Shown: positions 45,105 to 54,997 of the stretch, in pieces
Layout of the letters: the number at the start of each line of letters is the position of its first letter
Position numbering within the stretch: position 1 is the first letter of the stretch
DNA from: Bacteroidota bacterium
GTDB taxonomy: Bacteria > Bacteroidota > Bacteroidia > Palsa-965
Direction of reading: 5' to 3'
DNA: 64,000 bases
Assembly (NCBI GenBank): GCA_020402865.1
Contig: JADBYT010000043.1
Coordinates: 1 to 64,000, forward strand
Made by a program: the position numbers and the translations under genes
The notes under the pieces: model-generated
Databases searched by the model: none
Told to the model about the DNA's origin: nothing
Seen by the model: only the letters and a program-made list of their open reading frames with translations

Positions 45105-47426
45105 TTACTGTTTTACGAATTTAAACGTGGCTTTTTCGCCCGCATCGGTAATAAGTGAAAAACTATAGTTGCCGGCAGGAAGTTCAATCACGTTGAATTC
45201 GGCTGAATTGCTGCCGTTTAAACGCTGTGTCATTACAATGCGGCCGCTGATGTCATACACCTCGATTACTCGGGCATTCAGTTGGGTGTTGTCCCAACGG
45301 ATGGTAAGCACTTCTGTTGCCGGATTGGGCAGATACACCACGCTGGCAAAGGGTGTGCCCTCATAGATTCCCACACAGGCATTCACCACAATATTGGTAG
45401 AAGCCGTGTTAATGCAACCATTGGCATCGGTAAAGCTGTAGGTGATGGTATGTGTACCCACACCGGCGCTGCCAGGGCTGAATACATTGCCGCTCACACC
45501 GGGGCCGCTGTATGTGCCGCCTGAGGGCTGTCCGTTGGTGAGTGTAAATGAACCGTCGTCGATACAACGTGCAGTGAGCGCCGAAATGCTTACCTGCGGG
45601 AGCGCATTCACGTTAATGGTTACGTTTGAGGTGTTGGTGCAGCCGTTGGCATCGGTGCCGGTAACTGTGTAGGTGGAGGTGGCAGAAGGAGTTACTGTTA
45701 TGGTTGCTCCCGTTATGTTGCCCGGTTGCCATACATACGAAACAGCCCCTGCCGCAGTAAGCGCAGCCGGAGTGCCTGCACAAATTGTAGCAGGCCCGGT
45801 AGCCGTAATAACCGGCAGCAGGTTTACGATAACCGTTGAAGTGGCCGTGTCTGAACAGCCCAAAGAATCAGTTCCGGTAACTGTGTATGTGGTTGTAGCT
45901 GTGGGGAAGAACGGAACGTTGTTGGTAATGCTACCCGTCCACACATAGGTGGAGGCACCCTGACCGGCAAGAGTCAGGCTATCGCCGGCACAAATAGTAA
46001 TAGCGGGTATATTGCTGGTTACGTTGGGCAGGGGATTTACCACGGCCGAAACGATTGCAGTATTGGAGCAGGCGTTGGCATCGATTCCGGTAACGGTATA
46101 GCTTGTGGTGGAGGAATTGGTTACACTCACCGTTGCGCCCGATAAGTTACCCGGTTGCCAGATGTACGTAGCTGCGCCGCTTGCGGTGAGTGAATTGCTT
46201 CCGCCCAAACAGGCATCGGTACCAGAGGCTGTTACGTTAGGTAACGCATTCACAGTAATCTGAACCGAATCGATGGGGCCGCTTAATGAGCAAACCGTGT
46301 TGATTCCCTGAACACCCACCCAATAACTTCCGGCAGCATTGGCCTGAACAGTAATTATGTTTGTTCCCTGACCGCTCGATAAGGTAAGGCCTGCAGGTGC
46401 AGTCCAGTTGTAGATATTTGAATTTAGATCGATAGAAGAGGTAAATGTGGTTATTGCTCCCACACAAAGGGTGGTTGATCCGGTAATGGTGTGTGAAGAA
46501 GGGATGGGAAGATTCCAGGTAATACTAACCTGACCGTTTCCGGTTCTGATGCCGTTTGTCACCACACCGCTGGTTACGCCGCCGATAAAGGAAGAACCTC
46601 CGCCGCCGCCGCCGCCGGCACCTTTTGAGTTGCCTGCACAGCCTGTGGTTCCGGCCGAACCACCGCCGCCACCGCCGCCGCCAAGTTGTCCGCCGCCGCC
46701 ACCGCCGCCGCCTACAACCGAGTTGGATGAGGAGCAGCAGCAGGTTTGTCCGCCGCCGCCGTTAGCGCCTGTACCAGTAGTAGCAGCTATTCCGGGCTGA
46801 CCGAGGAATCCGCTGCAACCTACACCGGCCGGGCCTGCAGCACCCTGTATGTTGCCGAAATTGCCGCCTTTGCCACCACCGGCGAAGCCCGATGACTGGG
46901 GCGAGTCGTTGCCGTCAAAACCCACACCGCCGCCGCCGCTGCCGCCGTTTCCGCCAATTCCGCCGTTGGCCGATCCTTCGTGACAGCCGCCACGTCCGCC
47001 GCCGCCGCCGCCACCGGCTGTGATAACACGGTTGGATTCGGCTGTTCCGCCTGCGCGTACATCCGATGCGCCGCCGCCGCCGCCGGCATTTTGTGCGCCG
47101 CCACTGCCGCCGCCATTAAAGCCGCCTGCGGGGGTGGTGCCTTGTCCGCCCACAAAAATATTGAGCACATCGCCGGGACTCACCGCGCGGAAGCCTTCGG
47201 CATAGCCGCCAAGACCGCCAGCGCCGCCAGCCACGTTGTTGCCGCCAAGTGCGCCGCTGCCGCCTTGGGCTCCCCAGGTTTGAATAAATACGGAAGTTAC
47301 TCCGCAAGGCACCGTAAAGGTTTGCATGCCTCCGGTGAAGCTGAAGGTCTGGGTTGAGGAAGTCTGCGCAAAAAGCGAAAGACTAAGCCCGGTCGCCAAC
47401 CCGATACTAAGTAGTTGTTTTTTCAT
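45105..47426 (-). CDS. Glycine-rich T9SS-exported surface protein (paralogue 2)
   Basis: 773 aa, same plan as the 704-aa neighbour. Signal peptide (LLSIGLATGLSLSLFA), N-terminal domain (FTGGMQTFTVPCGVTSVFIQ), a glycine-rich stretch with a Cys triplet (GQTCCCSSSNS), then five to six Ig/PKD-like modules (TYIWQPGNLSGATVSV; one more than the paralogue). The C-terminal T9SS domain begins YLPNPATEVL and ends ATFKFVKQ. Near-identity in the first 100 residues and at the C-terminus shows recent duplication. The glycine-rich part could self-associate through its Cys residues; that is inference. Confidence 0.87.
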   Translation of the reverse strand: MKKQLLSIGLATGLSLSLFAQTSSTQTFSFTGGMQTFTVPCGVTSVFIQTWGAQGGSGALGGNNVAGGAGGLGGYAEGFRAVSPGDVLNIFVGGQGTTPAGGFNGGGSGGAQNAGGGGGASDVRAGGTAESNRVITAGGGGGGGRGGCHEGSANGGIGGNGGSGGGGVGFDGNDSPQSSGFAGGGKGGNFGNIQGAAGPAGVGCSGFLGQPGIAATTGTGANGGGGQTCCCSSSNSVVGGGGGGGGQLGGGGGGGGSAGTTGCAGNSKGAGGGGGGGSSFIGGVTSGVVTNGIRTGNGQVSITWNLPIPSSHTITGSTTLCVGAITTFTSSIDLNSNIYNWTAPAGLTLSSGQGTNIITVQANAAGSYWVGVQGINTVCSLSGPIDSVQITVNALPNVTASGTDACLGGSNSLTASGAATYIWQPGNLSGATVSVTNSSTTSYTVTGIDANACSNTAIVSAVVNPLPNVTSNIPAITICAGDSLTLAGQGASTYVWTGSITNNVPFFPTATTTYTVTGTDSLGCSDTATSTVIVNLLPVITATGPATICAGTPAALTAAGAVSYVWQPGNITGATITVTPSATSTYTVTGTDANGCTNTSNVTINVNALPQVSISALTARCIDDGSFTLTNGQPSGGTYSGPGVSGNVFSPGSAGVGTHTITYSFTDANGCINTASTNIVVNACVGIYEGTPFASVVYLPNPATEVLTIRWDNTQLNARVIEVYDISGRIVMTQRLNGSNSAEFNVIELPAGNYSFSLITDAGEKATFKFVKQ
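46580..46720. repeat. CCG/GCC-rich low-complexity tract (polyglycine coding)
   Basis: Counterpart of the tract at 44060-44190 in the second glycine-rich gene; a further short GCC-rich tract lies near 46990-47110. Confidence 0.6.
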
Positions 47427-47519
47427 GGAGTTTAATTGGCAAGGTGGTTAATGCACCGAAAGTATAATATTTTAGAATACGAAGTAAGGCAGACCCTAAC
47501 TAATTCTATTGTACTTATG

Positions 47520-47531
47520 GGGTAATTACCC
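47520..47531. repeat. 12-bp palindrome upstream of 773-aa gene
   Basis: GGGTAATTACCC is a perfect palindrome about 95 bp before ATG 47426. It could be an operator of the glycine-rich gene. The rest of the 298-bp gap (47427-47724) contains only this and the clpC terminator. Confidence 0.3.
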
Positions 47532-47663
47532 TCACCAGCAAGGTGTTGGCATGTGAATAAAAACGGGTTTATTTCTGAAACTGCTAAAACGTTTGCTTTA
47601 TAATCTGAATATTACTCCTCTTCCCGCTTTTCCCCGATAAACTAGAATAGGTATAAAAACCAA

Positions 47664-47694
47664 CAGAGACCGATCCTCTCCGGACCAGCCTCTG
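47664..47694 (-). terminator. Possible terminator after clpC
   Basis: A CAGAG/CTCTG outer stem encloses an imperfect GC-rich inner helix, followed on the minus strand by TTGG and TTTTTAT. It is weaker than the other hairpins listed. Confidence 0.45.
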
Positions 47695-47724
47695 CAGTAA
47701 ACAATTCATTCAAAAACCTGAAAA

Positions 47725-50280
47725 TTATTCTTCTTTCGGTTTCTTTTTCGATTTGGGTTTATTTACCGCAATCGAAATCTCCTTTGTCTCGTCATTCAGG
47801 TCAATCATCACCGAATCACCTTCTGAAACGCCTGATTTAATGATTTCTTCGGCCAGCGGATCTTCGATATATTTCTGAATGGCGCGTTTGAGCGGGCGGG
47901 CACCGAAACTTGCGTCGTAGCCTTTTTCTACAATGTAGTCTTTGGCTTTCTCCGTAATCTCTATGGTATAACCGAGTGCTGCAATGCGCTTATCGAGTTT
48001 TTCGAGTTCAATATCAATAATGCGGTGTATTTCATCACGACCGAGTGAGTTGAAGAGCACCACATCGTCGATACGGTTCAGGAATTCGGGCGCAAAAGCT
48101 TTTTTGAGTGCATTTTCAATAACACCTTTTGCATGATCGTCGGCCTGTTCCTGCTTGGCGCTTGTTCCAAAGCCCACACCCTGGCCAAAATCCTTCAGCT
48201 GGCGTGAACCTATGTTGGAGGTCATAATGATGATGGTGTTTTTGAAATCCACCTTACGCCCCAAACTATCGGTAAGCTGTCCGTCGTCAAGCGTTTGAAG
48301 CAGCAGGTTAAATACATCGGGGTGTGCCTTCTCTATTTCGTCGAGCAACACAACCGAGTAAGGCTTGCGACGTACTTTTTCAGTGAGCTGTCCGCCTTCC
48401 TCATATCCCACGTAGCCGGGAGGAGCCCCCACAAGGCGCGATACGGCAAACTTCTCCATGTATTCACTCATATCAATACGGATGAGTGCATCCTCGTTGT
48501 CGAACAGATACTTGGCCAGGATTTTGGCAAGTTGTGTTTTACCCACACCGGTAGGGCCGAGGAAGATGAACGAGCCGATTGGTTTGTTCGGATCTTTTAA
48601 GCCGGCACGGTTGCGCTGAATGGCTTTAACAACCTTCTTGATGGCTTCTTCCTGACCGATTACTTTACCTTTAAGCTGATCAAACATTACAGCCAGCTTC
48701 GAGCTTTCGTTTTGCGACACGCGCTGAACGGGGATGCCGGTCATCATGGAAACAACCTCGGCTACATTTTCCTCGTTTACCGTTTCGCGCTGGCTCTTGC
48801 TGTCGTCTTCCCATTTTTTCTTTGCCGCTTCAAGCTGTTCGTTAAGCTGGCGTTCTTTATCGCGCAGGCGTGCAGCTTCTTCGTAACGCTGGCTGCGCAC
48901 TACCTGGTTTTTTTCTTCCTTCACCTGCTCAATTTCACCTTCAATATCAAGTATCTGCTGGGGTACTTTGATATTGGTAATATGCACACGCGAACCGGCT
49001 TCGTCAAGAGCATCAATAGCCTTATCGGGCAGATGGCGGTCGGTGATGTAGCGCGAAGTAAGTGTAACGCAGGCCTTAATGGCTTCTTCGGTGTAGTTTA
49101 CGTTGTGGTGATCCTCGTACTTCGCTTTGATATTATTTAATATCTGAATGGTTTCGTCGATCGAGGTGGGCTCAACCATTACTTTCTGGAAGCGACGTTC
49201 GAGGGCGCCGTCCTTTTCAATGTATTGACGGTATTCGTCGAGTGTGGTGGCGCCGATGCATTGGATTTCGCCACGTGCAAGGGCGGGTTTAAACATGTTG
49301 GATGCATCAAGCGAACCGCTTGCACCGCCGGCACCAATGATGGTGTGAATTTCGTCGATGAACAAAATTACATCGGGCGATTTCTCAAGCTCATTCATTA
49401 CCGCTTTCATACGCTCCTCAAACTGGCCGCGGTATTTGGTGCCAGCCACAAGCGCAGCAAGATCAAGCGCAACCACACGTTTGTTGAAAAGCACGCGCGA
49501 TACTTTTTTCTGAATGATGCGCAGCGCCAGACCTTCGGCAATGGCCGATTTACCTACGCCGGGTTCACCAATGAGAATCGGGTTGTTCTTTTTGCGGCGG
49601 GATAGGATCTGCGACACGCGCTCAATTTCCTTTTCGCGTCCCACAATCGGATCCAGTTTGCCTTCTTCGGCCGACTTGGTGAGGTCGCGGCCAAAGTTAT
49701 CGAGCACCGGTGTTTTGGATTTCGAATCAGAAATCTTTTTCTGACTGCTGCCAAAGGTGCTGTCGTCGTCGCCGTCATCGTCGCCGGCACTGCCAGGGAA
49801 TTCAGAGCGGGGCGAGCTGGTTCCGCTTTCTTCGGAAGCACCAGGCACTCCGTTTTCGAGTTCGTTTTTCACGGAGTCGTAATCAATACCAAATTTATGC
49901 AGTGCTTTAGTGGCCACACTGTCTTCGTCTTTCAGGATAGACAGCAGCAGGTGTTCGGTGCCGATTACGCTGCTTTTAAAAATCTTGGCTTCAAGATAGG
50001 TGATTTTCAGGGCACGTTCGGCCTGTTTCACCAGCGGAATATTGCCCAGATTGTTATTGCTTTTGCGGGCCACACCGGCAGTGAGCCCTTCAATTTCGCG
50101 GCGCAGTTCGGCAGGGTTAACACTCAGGCCTTTCAGCAGGCGTACTGCACTGCCTTCGCCTTCGCGGATTATGCCAAGCAGCAAATGCTCGGTGCCGATA
50201 TAATCATGCCCAAGCCGAAGTGCTTCTTCTCGGCTAAAAGTGATTACATCCTTAACACGGGGTGAAAATTTTGCATCCAT
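47725..50280 (-). CDS. clpC: ClpC-type ATPase, unfoldase of ClpCP protease
   Basis: 851 aa, the usual length. Two Clp_N repeats (1-145, [20 protein letters not shown]). AAA+ domain 1 with Walker [14 protein letters not shown] near 235 and Walker [15 protein letters not shown]/coiled-coil insert (about 453-487, [18 protein letters not shown]) marks ClpC rather than ClpB. AAA+ domain 2 has Walker [13 protein letters not shown] near 573 and Walker [16 protein letters not shown]. The ClpP-binding loop is GQGVGFGTS. It ends in a C-terminal D2-small domain and a basic tail. It unfolds proteins for ClpP and aids stress survival. Divergent from gyrA. Confidence 0.96.
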   Translation of the reverse strand: MDAKFSPRVKDVITFSREEALRLGHDYIGTEHLLLGIIREGEGSAVRLLKGLSVNPAELRREIEGLTAGVARKSNNNLGNIPLVKQAERALKITYLEAKIFKSSVIGTEHLLLSILKDEDSVATKALHKFGIDYDSVKNELENGVPGASEESGTSSPRSEFPGSAGDDDGDDDSTFGSSQKKISDSKSKTPVLDNFGRDLTKSAEEGKLDPIVGREKEIERVSQILSRRKKNNPILIGEPGVGKSAIAEGLALRIIQKKVSRVLFNKRVVALDLAALVAGTKYRGQFEERMKAVMNELEKSPDVILFIDEIHTIIGAGGASGSLDASNMFKPALARGEIQCIGATTLDEYRQYIEKDGALERRFQKVMVEPTSIDETIQILNNIKAKYEDHHNVNYTEEAIKACVTLTSRYITDRHLPDKAIDALDEAGSRVHITNIKVPQQILDIEGEIEQVKEEKNQVVRSQRYEEAARLRDKERQLNEQLEAAKKKWEDDSKSQRETVNEENVAEVVSMMTGIPVQRVSQNESSKLAVMFDQLKGKVIGQEEAIKKVVKAIQRNRAGLKDPNKPIGSFIFLGPTGVGKTQLAKILAKYLFDNEDALIRIDMSEYMEKFAVSRLVGAPPGYVGYEEGGQLTEKVRRKPYSVVLLDEIEKAHPDVFNLLLQTLDDGQLTDSLGRKVDFKNTIIIMTSNIGSRQLKDFGQGVGFGTSAKQEQADDHAKGVIENALKKAFAPEFLNRIDDVVLFNSLGRDEIHRIIDIELEKLDKRIAALGYTIEITEKAKDYIVEKGYDASFGARPLKRAIQKYIEDPLAEEIIKSGVSEGDSVMIDLNDETKEISIAVNKPKSKKKPKEE

Positions 50281-50330
50281 ACGTTTCGTCCGTCAATAGT
50301 TGATAGCGCGTAGTTGTTGTCCGTTTACGA

Positions 50331-50364
50331 TAAAGTTACTGTTTCTCAGCGGAACTTTTCCAAA
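50331..50364 (-). promoter_or_regulatory. Predicted clpC promoter
   Basis: On the minus strand TTTG (50361-50364), 22-bp spacer, TAACTTTA (50331-50338), one mismatch to TAnnTTTG. The start of transcription would be about 45 bp before ATG 50280. Confidence 0.45.
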
Positions 50365-50878
50365 TGTAGCAGACATTGCTATTTACGCAACAAATGGTCC
50401 GTTCGTTTTTATTACACGCACTTTGTTGATAATTCAGTTTACATCCGGCGGTTTTCAACTTGCCGCCGGTGTAGATAGCTTATCAAATAACATGCAACTA
50501 TGCCCCGACTGACAGAATGGGGGTGAATTAAATTTCTGCGTTTGTTCACCGGCAAGCCCCCAAACGGCTGAAAACAGGGCATTTGAAGTGTTTTTGTGGA
50601 AAAAGGGCAGGGGTGACGTTCTGTCAGTAAATCGCCCTGCCGGATGGCAGGTGAGTTTGAATAGTGAATAACGAAAACCAAATACACAATTTCGTTTTAA
50701 AAAGTATTGATAACCAACAGTTTAAACAATACCCCCAAAGCACCGGAAGTGTTCATAAGTCGCACTTTTTCCTGCACGCCGTTTGGGGTATTTTGAGTAA
50801 TTTCGGGCACCTTAAAAATGAGCTGTGTAAACCGGTGGTTAAATCCATGTAATCACTGCAGCACAACCAACACATACT
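50365..50878. other. clpC-gyrA intergenic region with inverted repeats
   Basis: No gene is supported here. Two inverted pairs stand out. ACTGACAGAA (50508-50517) pairs with TTCTGTCAGT (50619-50628), 10 bp perfect. ACCCCCAAA (50732-50740) pairs with TTTGGGGT (50783-50790), about 45 bp apart, just upstream of gyrA. TATTTTGA (50790-50797) is a possible but imperfect gyrA -7 box. These could serve supercoiling- or stress-dependent control; this is speculative. Confidence 0.35.
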
Positions 50879-53503
50879 ATGGCTGAAGGCGAAAAAATTA
50901 TTCCGATCAACATTGAAGATGAAATGAAGACCGCGTACATCGACTATTCGATGTCCGTAATTGTATCGCGCGCACTGCCCGATGTACGCGACGGTCTTAA
51001 ACCGGTTCACCGCCGTGTGCTTTACGGTATGCTTGAGCTGGGCGTACTTTCAAACCGTCCGTACAAAAAATCGGCCCGTATTGTGGGTGAGGTGCTGGGT
51101 AAATATCACCCTCACGGCGATGGTTCTGTGTATGACACCATGGTGCGTATGGCGCAGGAATGGAGCTTGCGCTATCCGCTTGTGGACGGCCAGGGGAATT
51201 TTGGTTCGGTTGACGGTGATCCGCCGGCCGCTATGCGTTATACCGAAGCCCGTCTTCGCAAAATAGCTGAAGAAGTAATTGCTGATATCGACAAAAATAC
51301 GGTTGATTTCCGCCCCAACTTCGACGATTCGCTGGAAGAGCCTACCGTAATGCCTTCGCGCATTCCGAACCTGCTGGTAAACGGCGCCGCCGGTATTGCC
51401 GTGGGTATGGCCACCAATATGCCGCCCCATAACCTTACGGAAGTGGTGGATGCTACCATTGCCTACATCGACAACCGGCAGATTGACGTGGAAGGCCTGA
51501 TGAAGTTTGTAAAAGCGCCCGATTTCCCCACCGGCGGTACCATTTACGGCTACTCAGGCGTGAAAGAAGCGTTTGAAACCGGCCGGGGCCGCGTGGTGAT
51601 TCGCGCCAAAGCCAATATTGAAACGGTTGACAGCGGGCGCGAGCGCATTATTGTGAACGAAATCCCCTATCAGATCAACAAGTGGCAGATGATTAAAGCC
51701 ACCGCCGATCTGATTAATGAGAAGAAGCTTGAGGGCATAAGCGACATCCGCGATGAGAGTGACCGCGACGGTATGCGCATTGTATATGAGCTTAAGCGTG
51801 ATGCAGTTGCGAATGTTGTCCTCAACAATCTCTACAAATACACGGCGCTGCAAACCTCGTTCAGTGTAAACAACATTGCACTGGTAAACGGCCGTCCGGA
51901 AATGCTCAATCTCCGCGACCTGATCCGCCATTTTGTGGAATTCCGTCACGAAGTGGTGGTGCGCCGCACCAAATACGAACTTGAACAAGCCGAGAAACGT
52001 GCTCACATTCTGGCCGGCTACCTCATTGCACTCGACAATCTGGATGAGGTGATCCGCATTATCCGCGAATCATCAACTCCGAACGATGCCAAACAGGAGT
52101 TGATGAGCCGTTTTGGACTGAGTGAAATTCAGGCCGGGGCTATCCTCGAACTCCGCTTGCGCGTGCTTACCGGCATGGAACGCGAGAAGATCCGCGAGGA
52201 GTACGAAGAACTTATGCGCCTCATTACACACCTTAATAATATCCTCAACGACGAGGGCATGCGTATGCAGATTATTAAGGATGAATTGAATGAGGTAAAA
52301 GACAAATACGGCGATGAGCGCCGCACCAATATTATTTACGCTGCCGACGAGCAACGCATTGAAGACCTGATTGCCGATGAGGATGTGGTAATTACCATTT
52401 CGCGCCTCGGCTACATCAAGCGCACGCTGCTGAGCGAGTACCGCGCACAAAACCGTGGCGGACGCGGTTCGCGCGGATCCGGTAAGCGTGATGAGGATTA
52501 TGTAGAACACCTCTTTACCGCCACCACACACAACTACCTGCTGTTCTTCACTGAACAGGGACGTTGCTACTGGATGCGCGCCTACGAAGTGCCGGAGGGC
52601 GACAAAACCTCAAAAGGCCGCGCCATTCAGAATATGATTAACCTGCCTCCGGGCGACAAAGTGCGCGCTTACATTAATGTGAAAACACTGAGCGACGCCG
52701 AATACATTAATAACACCTCCATTGTGATGGTTACCCGAAAAGGTATCATCAAGAAAACCCGCCTTGAGGCGTATTCCCGTCCGCGTGCCAACGGTATAAA
52801 CGCCATTACGGTGCGCGATGGCGATATGCTGCTCGAAGCCATTCTGGTAACCGACGAGGACCAGATCATGGTAGCCTCAAAGCAAGGTCGCGTGGTTCGC
52901 TTCCAGCAGTCGGTTGAAAAAGACGGGGAGAAGGTAATTAAGTTCCGCGCTATGGGGCGTAATGCTTCGGGGGTACGTGCCATGAATCTGGTGAATGATA
53001 CCAACGAAGTGGTAGGCATGATTGCCATTCCGCGCGAAAATCGTCCGCAAATCCTCGTGGTGTCGGAAAAAGGCTACGGCAAGCGTTCGTCGGTTGATGA
53101 TGAAAGCGGCGAGGCTATCTATCGCATCACCAGTCGTGGCGGTAAAGGCGTGAAAACCATCAACATAACCGAAAAAACCGGTAATCTGGTGGCTATCAAA
53201 GCCGTAACCGACGAAAACGACCTGATGATTATTACCACAAACGGCATTTTGATTCGCCTTTCAGTTGCCGATTTACGTGTAATGGGCCGCGCCACACAGG
53301 GCGTCCGACTCATCAACCTGCAGGGCGATGATGATATTGCAGCGGTGACCGTGGTAGAAAGCGATCCGGAAGAAGAACACGCACAGGTTGACGGTACCGT
53401 GGACACTTCCATGGCTGATGTACCTGACGACGCTGATGAAGCCGAGCCGGAAACCGACGAGGAAAATGGCACGGATGTTGAAAAGGAAGGCGACGAACAA
53501 TAA
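50879..53503 (+). CDS. gyrA: DNA gyrase subunit A
   Basis: 874 aa. Breakage-reunion domain with catalytic Y121 ([10 protein letters not shown]). The quinolone region reads [20 protein letters not shown], with Gly82 where E. coli has Ser83 and Bacteroides fragilis Ser82; Asp86 (E. coli Asp87) is kept. The GyrA box is [11 protein letters not shown], one change from QRRGGRG. The C-terminal beta-pinwheel repeats ([20 protein letters not shown]) follow. A long acidic tail ([16 protein letters not shown]) closes it. The GyrA box and tail favour gyrase over topoisomerase IV. Cytoplasmic; makes negative supercoils with GyrB, which is not in the window. Confidence 0.96.
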   Translation: MAEGEKIIPINIEDEMKTAYIDYSMSVIVSRALPDVRDGLKPVHRRVLYGMLELGVLSNRPYKKSARIVGEVLGKYHPHGDGSVYDTMVRMAQEWSLRYPLVDGQGNFGSVDGDPPAAMRYTEARLRKIAEEVIADIDKNTVDFRPNFDDSLEEPTVMPSRIPNLLVNGAAGIAVGMATNMPPHNLTEVVDATIAYIDNRQIDVEGLMKFVKAPDFPTGGTIYGYSGVKEAFETGRGRVVIRAKANIETVDSGRERIIVNEIPYQINKWQMIKATADLINEKKLEGISDIRDESDRDGMRIVYELKRDAVANVVLNNLYKYTALQTSFSVNNIALVNGRPEMLNLRDLIRHFVEFRHEVVVRRTKYELEQAEKRAHILAGYLIALDNLDEVIRIIRESSTPNDAKQELMSRFGLSEIQAGAILELRLRVLTGMEREKIREEYEELMRLITHLNNILNDEGMRMQIIKDELNEVKDKYGDERRTNIIYAADEQRIEDLIADEDVVITISRLGYIKRTLLSEYRAQNRGGRGSRGSGKRDEDYVEHLFTATTHNYLLFFTEQGRCYWMRAYEVPEGDKTSKGRAIQNMINLPPGDKVRAYINVKTLSDAEYINNTSIVMVTRKGIIKKTRLEAYSRPRANGINAITVRDGDMLLEAILVTDEDQIMVASKQGRVVRFQQSVEKDGEKVIKFRAMGRNASGVRAMNLVNDTNEVVGMIAIPRENRPQILVVSEKGYGKRSSVDDESGEAIYRITSRGGKGVKTINITEKTGNLVAIKAVTDENDLMIITTNGILIRLSVADLRVMGRATQGVRLINLQGDDDIAAVTVVESDPEEEHAQVDGTVDTSMADVPDDADEAEPETDEENGTDVEKEGDEQ

Positions 53504-53641
53504 TTGAACACTTATGGATCGATTCCCGCAGCAATACGGGTATTGAAACCAGAGGAAAATAACAAAGCCCGGCGGTTGAGCTTGCCGAGACCAAAGGGAA
53601 CAACACAGAAAGCAATTTCAAAACAAACGATACGAACCGAT

Positions 53642-54916
53642 ATGAAAAAGATCGTTCTTCTAACAGTTGCAGTAGTAATGGGCGCCGGGCTTCCGCTCAT
53701 GGCTCAGAAATCCAAGCGTACATCAGCCTGGAGTGCCATGAACGAATATCGCCGCAGCAACGACCCGGATTACCTGAACAAGGCCAAGCAAAATATTGAT
53801 GAGGCCAGCGTACACCCTGATACCAAAGACGATGCGGCTACCTGGGTATATGTGGGCGATGTGTATCTTGCCCTTTATCAGCGTGAGTACAATACCGCAC
53901 TTGCCGGCATTAAAGATGTGTCCGATAATGGTAAAAAACAGTCGATGGCCTATGTGACAACTCCGGTAGCCAACCTGAATACTGCTACCGACGCTTACCT
54001 CAAGGCTAATAAACTGGACGTGAAAAAGGCCAATACCGACGGAATTATGAAGGGGCTGAGCGATTGCAATTTCCGTGTGCAGAATTACGGAATTGCCATG
54101 TACGGCCAGAAGAACTATACCGATGCCTATCCGGCATTCGACCGTGCGGTGAATGTGGGTGCCGCCATGAATAAGGTGGACTCAAACATGATGAGTAATG
54201 CAGCCGTATCTGCCTACAATGCCAAAATGTACACCGAAGCCGCCAACTATTACAAAAAGCTGGCCGACGTAAAATATGGCAAAGGCAATACCTGGATGAT
54301 GCTTGGCCGCGTTTACCTTGAGCAGAAAGACAGTACTGCTTACAAACGTACCATTGAAGAAGGTCTGAAGATTTATCCGCAAGATCCTGATCTGCTTACC
54401 GAAAGTGTAAACATCAAGATGCAGGCCGGCAAATCAGCCGAAGCCATTGACCAGCTCAATACCCTCGTAAAGCAACGCCCGAATGATGCTCAGCTTGAGT
54501 TTGTGGTGGGTAACGTGTACGACCGTATGGCAAATCCCACAGATGCCGAAGGAAAATCGCTCCCGAAACCCGCCAATTACGAAGAACTGATTGATAATGC
54601 GGCCCTGCATTACAAAAAAGCCATCGAAATTGATCCCAAACTTACGGATGCTTATTACAACCTCGGCGTGCTGTACTACAACCAGTCGGTTGAATACTAT
54701 ACACGTTCAACATCGAACCTGAAAGACGCCGCCAAGTACAACACCATGTGGGAAAAGCCGCTGCCCGAAGCTGCCAAGTATCTTGAAAAAGCCAAGGAGC
54801 TGAATCCCAAAGACCTTAACACACTGAAAGCACTGAAAGCATGCTACGGCCAGATGGGCGATAATGATAAATACAAAGCCATCAGCGACGAGATTAAAGC
54901 GATGGGCGGCAAGTAA
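53642..54916 (+). CDS. Secreted or periplasmic TPR protein
   Basis: 424 aa from ATG 53642, chosen because MKKIVLLTVAVVMGAGLPLM is a signal peptide; an earlier in-frame ATG at 53504 would bury it behind 46 odd residues. TPR-like helix pairs run throughout, with classical units near the C-terminus (ALHYKKAIEIDPKLTDAYYN, AAKYLEKAKELNPKDLNTLK). It follows gyrA by 138 bp without a clear promoter or terminator, so it may be co-transcribed. A scaffold role is inferred; the partner is unknown. Confidence 0.82.
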   Translation: MKKIVLLTVAVVMGAGLPLMAQKSKRTSAWSAMNEYRRSNDPDYLNKAKQNIDEASVHPDTKDDAATWVYVGDVYLALYQREYNTALAGIKDVSDNGKKQSMAYVTTPVANLNTATDAYLKANKLDVKKANTDGIMKGLSDCNFRVQNYGIAMYGQKNYTDAYPAFDRAVNVGAAMNKVDSNMMSNAAVSAYNAKMYTEAANYYKKLADVKYGKGNTWMMLGRVYLEQKDSTAYKRTIEEGLKIYPQDPDLLTESVNIKMQAGKSAEAIDQLNTLVKQRPNDAQLEFVVGNVYDRMANPTDAEGKSLPKPANYEELIDNAALHYKKAIEIDPKLTDAYYNLGVLYYNQSVEYYTRSTSNLKDAAKYNTMWEKPLPEAAKYLEKAKELNPKDLNTLKALKACYGQMGDNDKYKAISDEIKAMGGK

Positions 54917-54930
54917 GCCGTTCACAATAC

Positions 54931-54973
54931 AAAAAAGTAAAGCCGGGATAATTTTTCCCGGCTTTACTTTTTT
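54931..54973. terminator. Bidirectional terminator between TPR and T9SS genes
   Basis: A 17-bp perfect stem AAAAAAGTAAAGCCGGG (54931-54947) with CCCGGCTTTACTTTTTT (54957-54973), 9-nt loop. It has A and T runs on both sides and sits between convergent genes. Confidence 0.9.
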
Positions 54974-54997
54974 GTGTAATTCAGTAAGTTAATACAA

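Noticed and set aside
44060-47110. Possible CRISPR or VNTR array from repeated GCC tracts
   Set aside because: The repeats are triplets within coding frames, without spacers of regular length; they encode polyglycine.
42319-47426. Insertion sequence as the cause of the broken third glycine-rich copy
   Set aside because: No inverted repeats, target duplication or transposase sequence is present; the PAG junction fits deletion.
50439-50687. 82-codon minus-strand frame in the clpC-gyrA gap
   Set aside because: No domain, no promoter or conserved start, and odd composition; treated as non-coding.
50879-53503. Topoisomerase IV subunit A (ParC) as the identity
   Set aside because: A near-consensus GyrA box, full C-terminal pinwheel and acidic tail favour gyrase.
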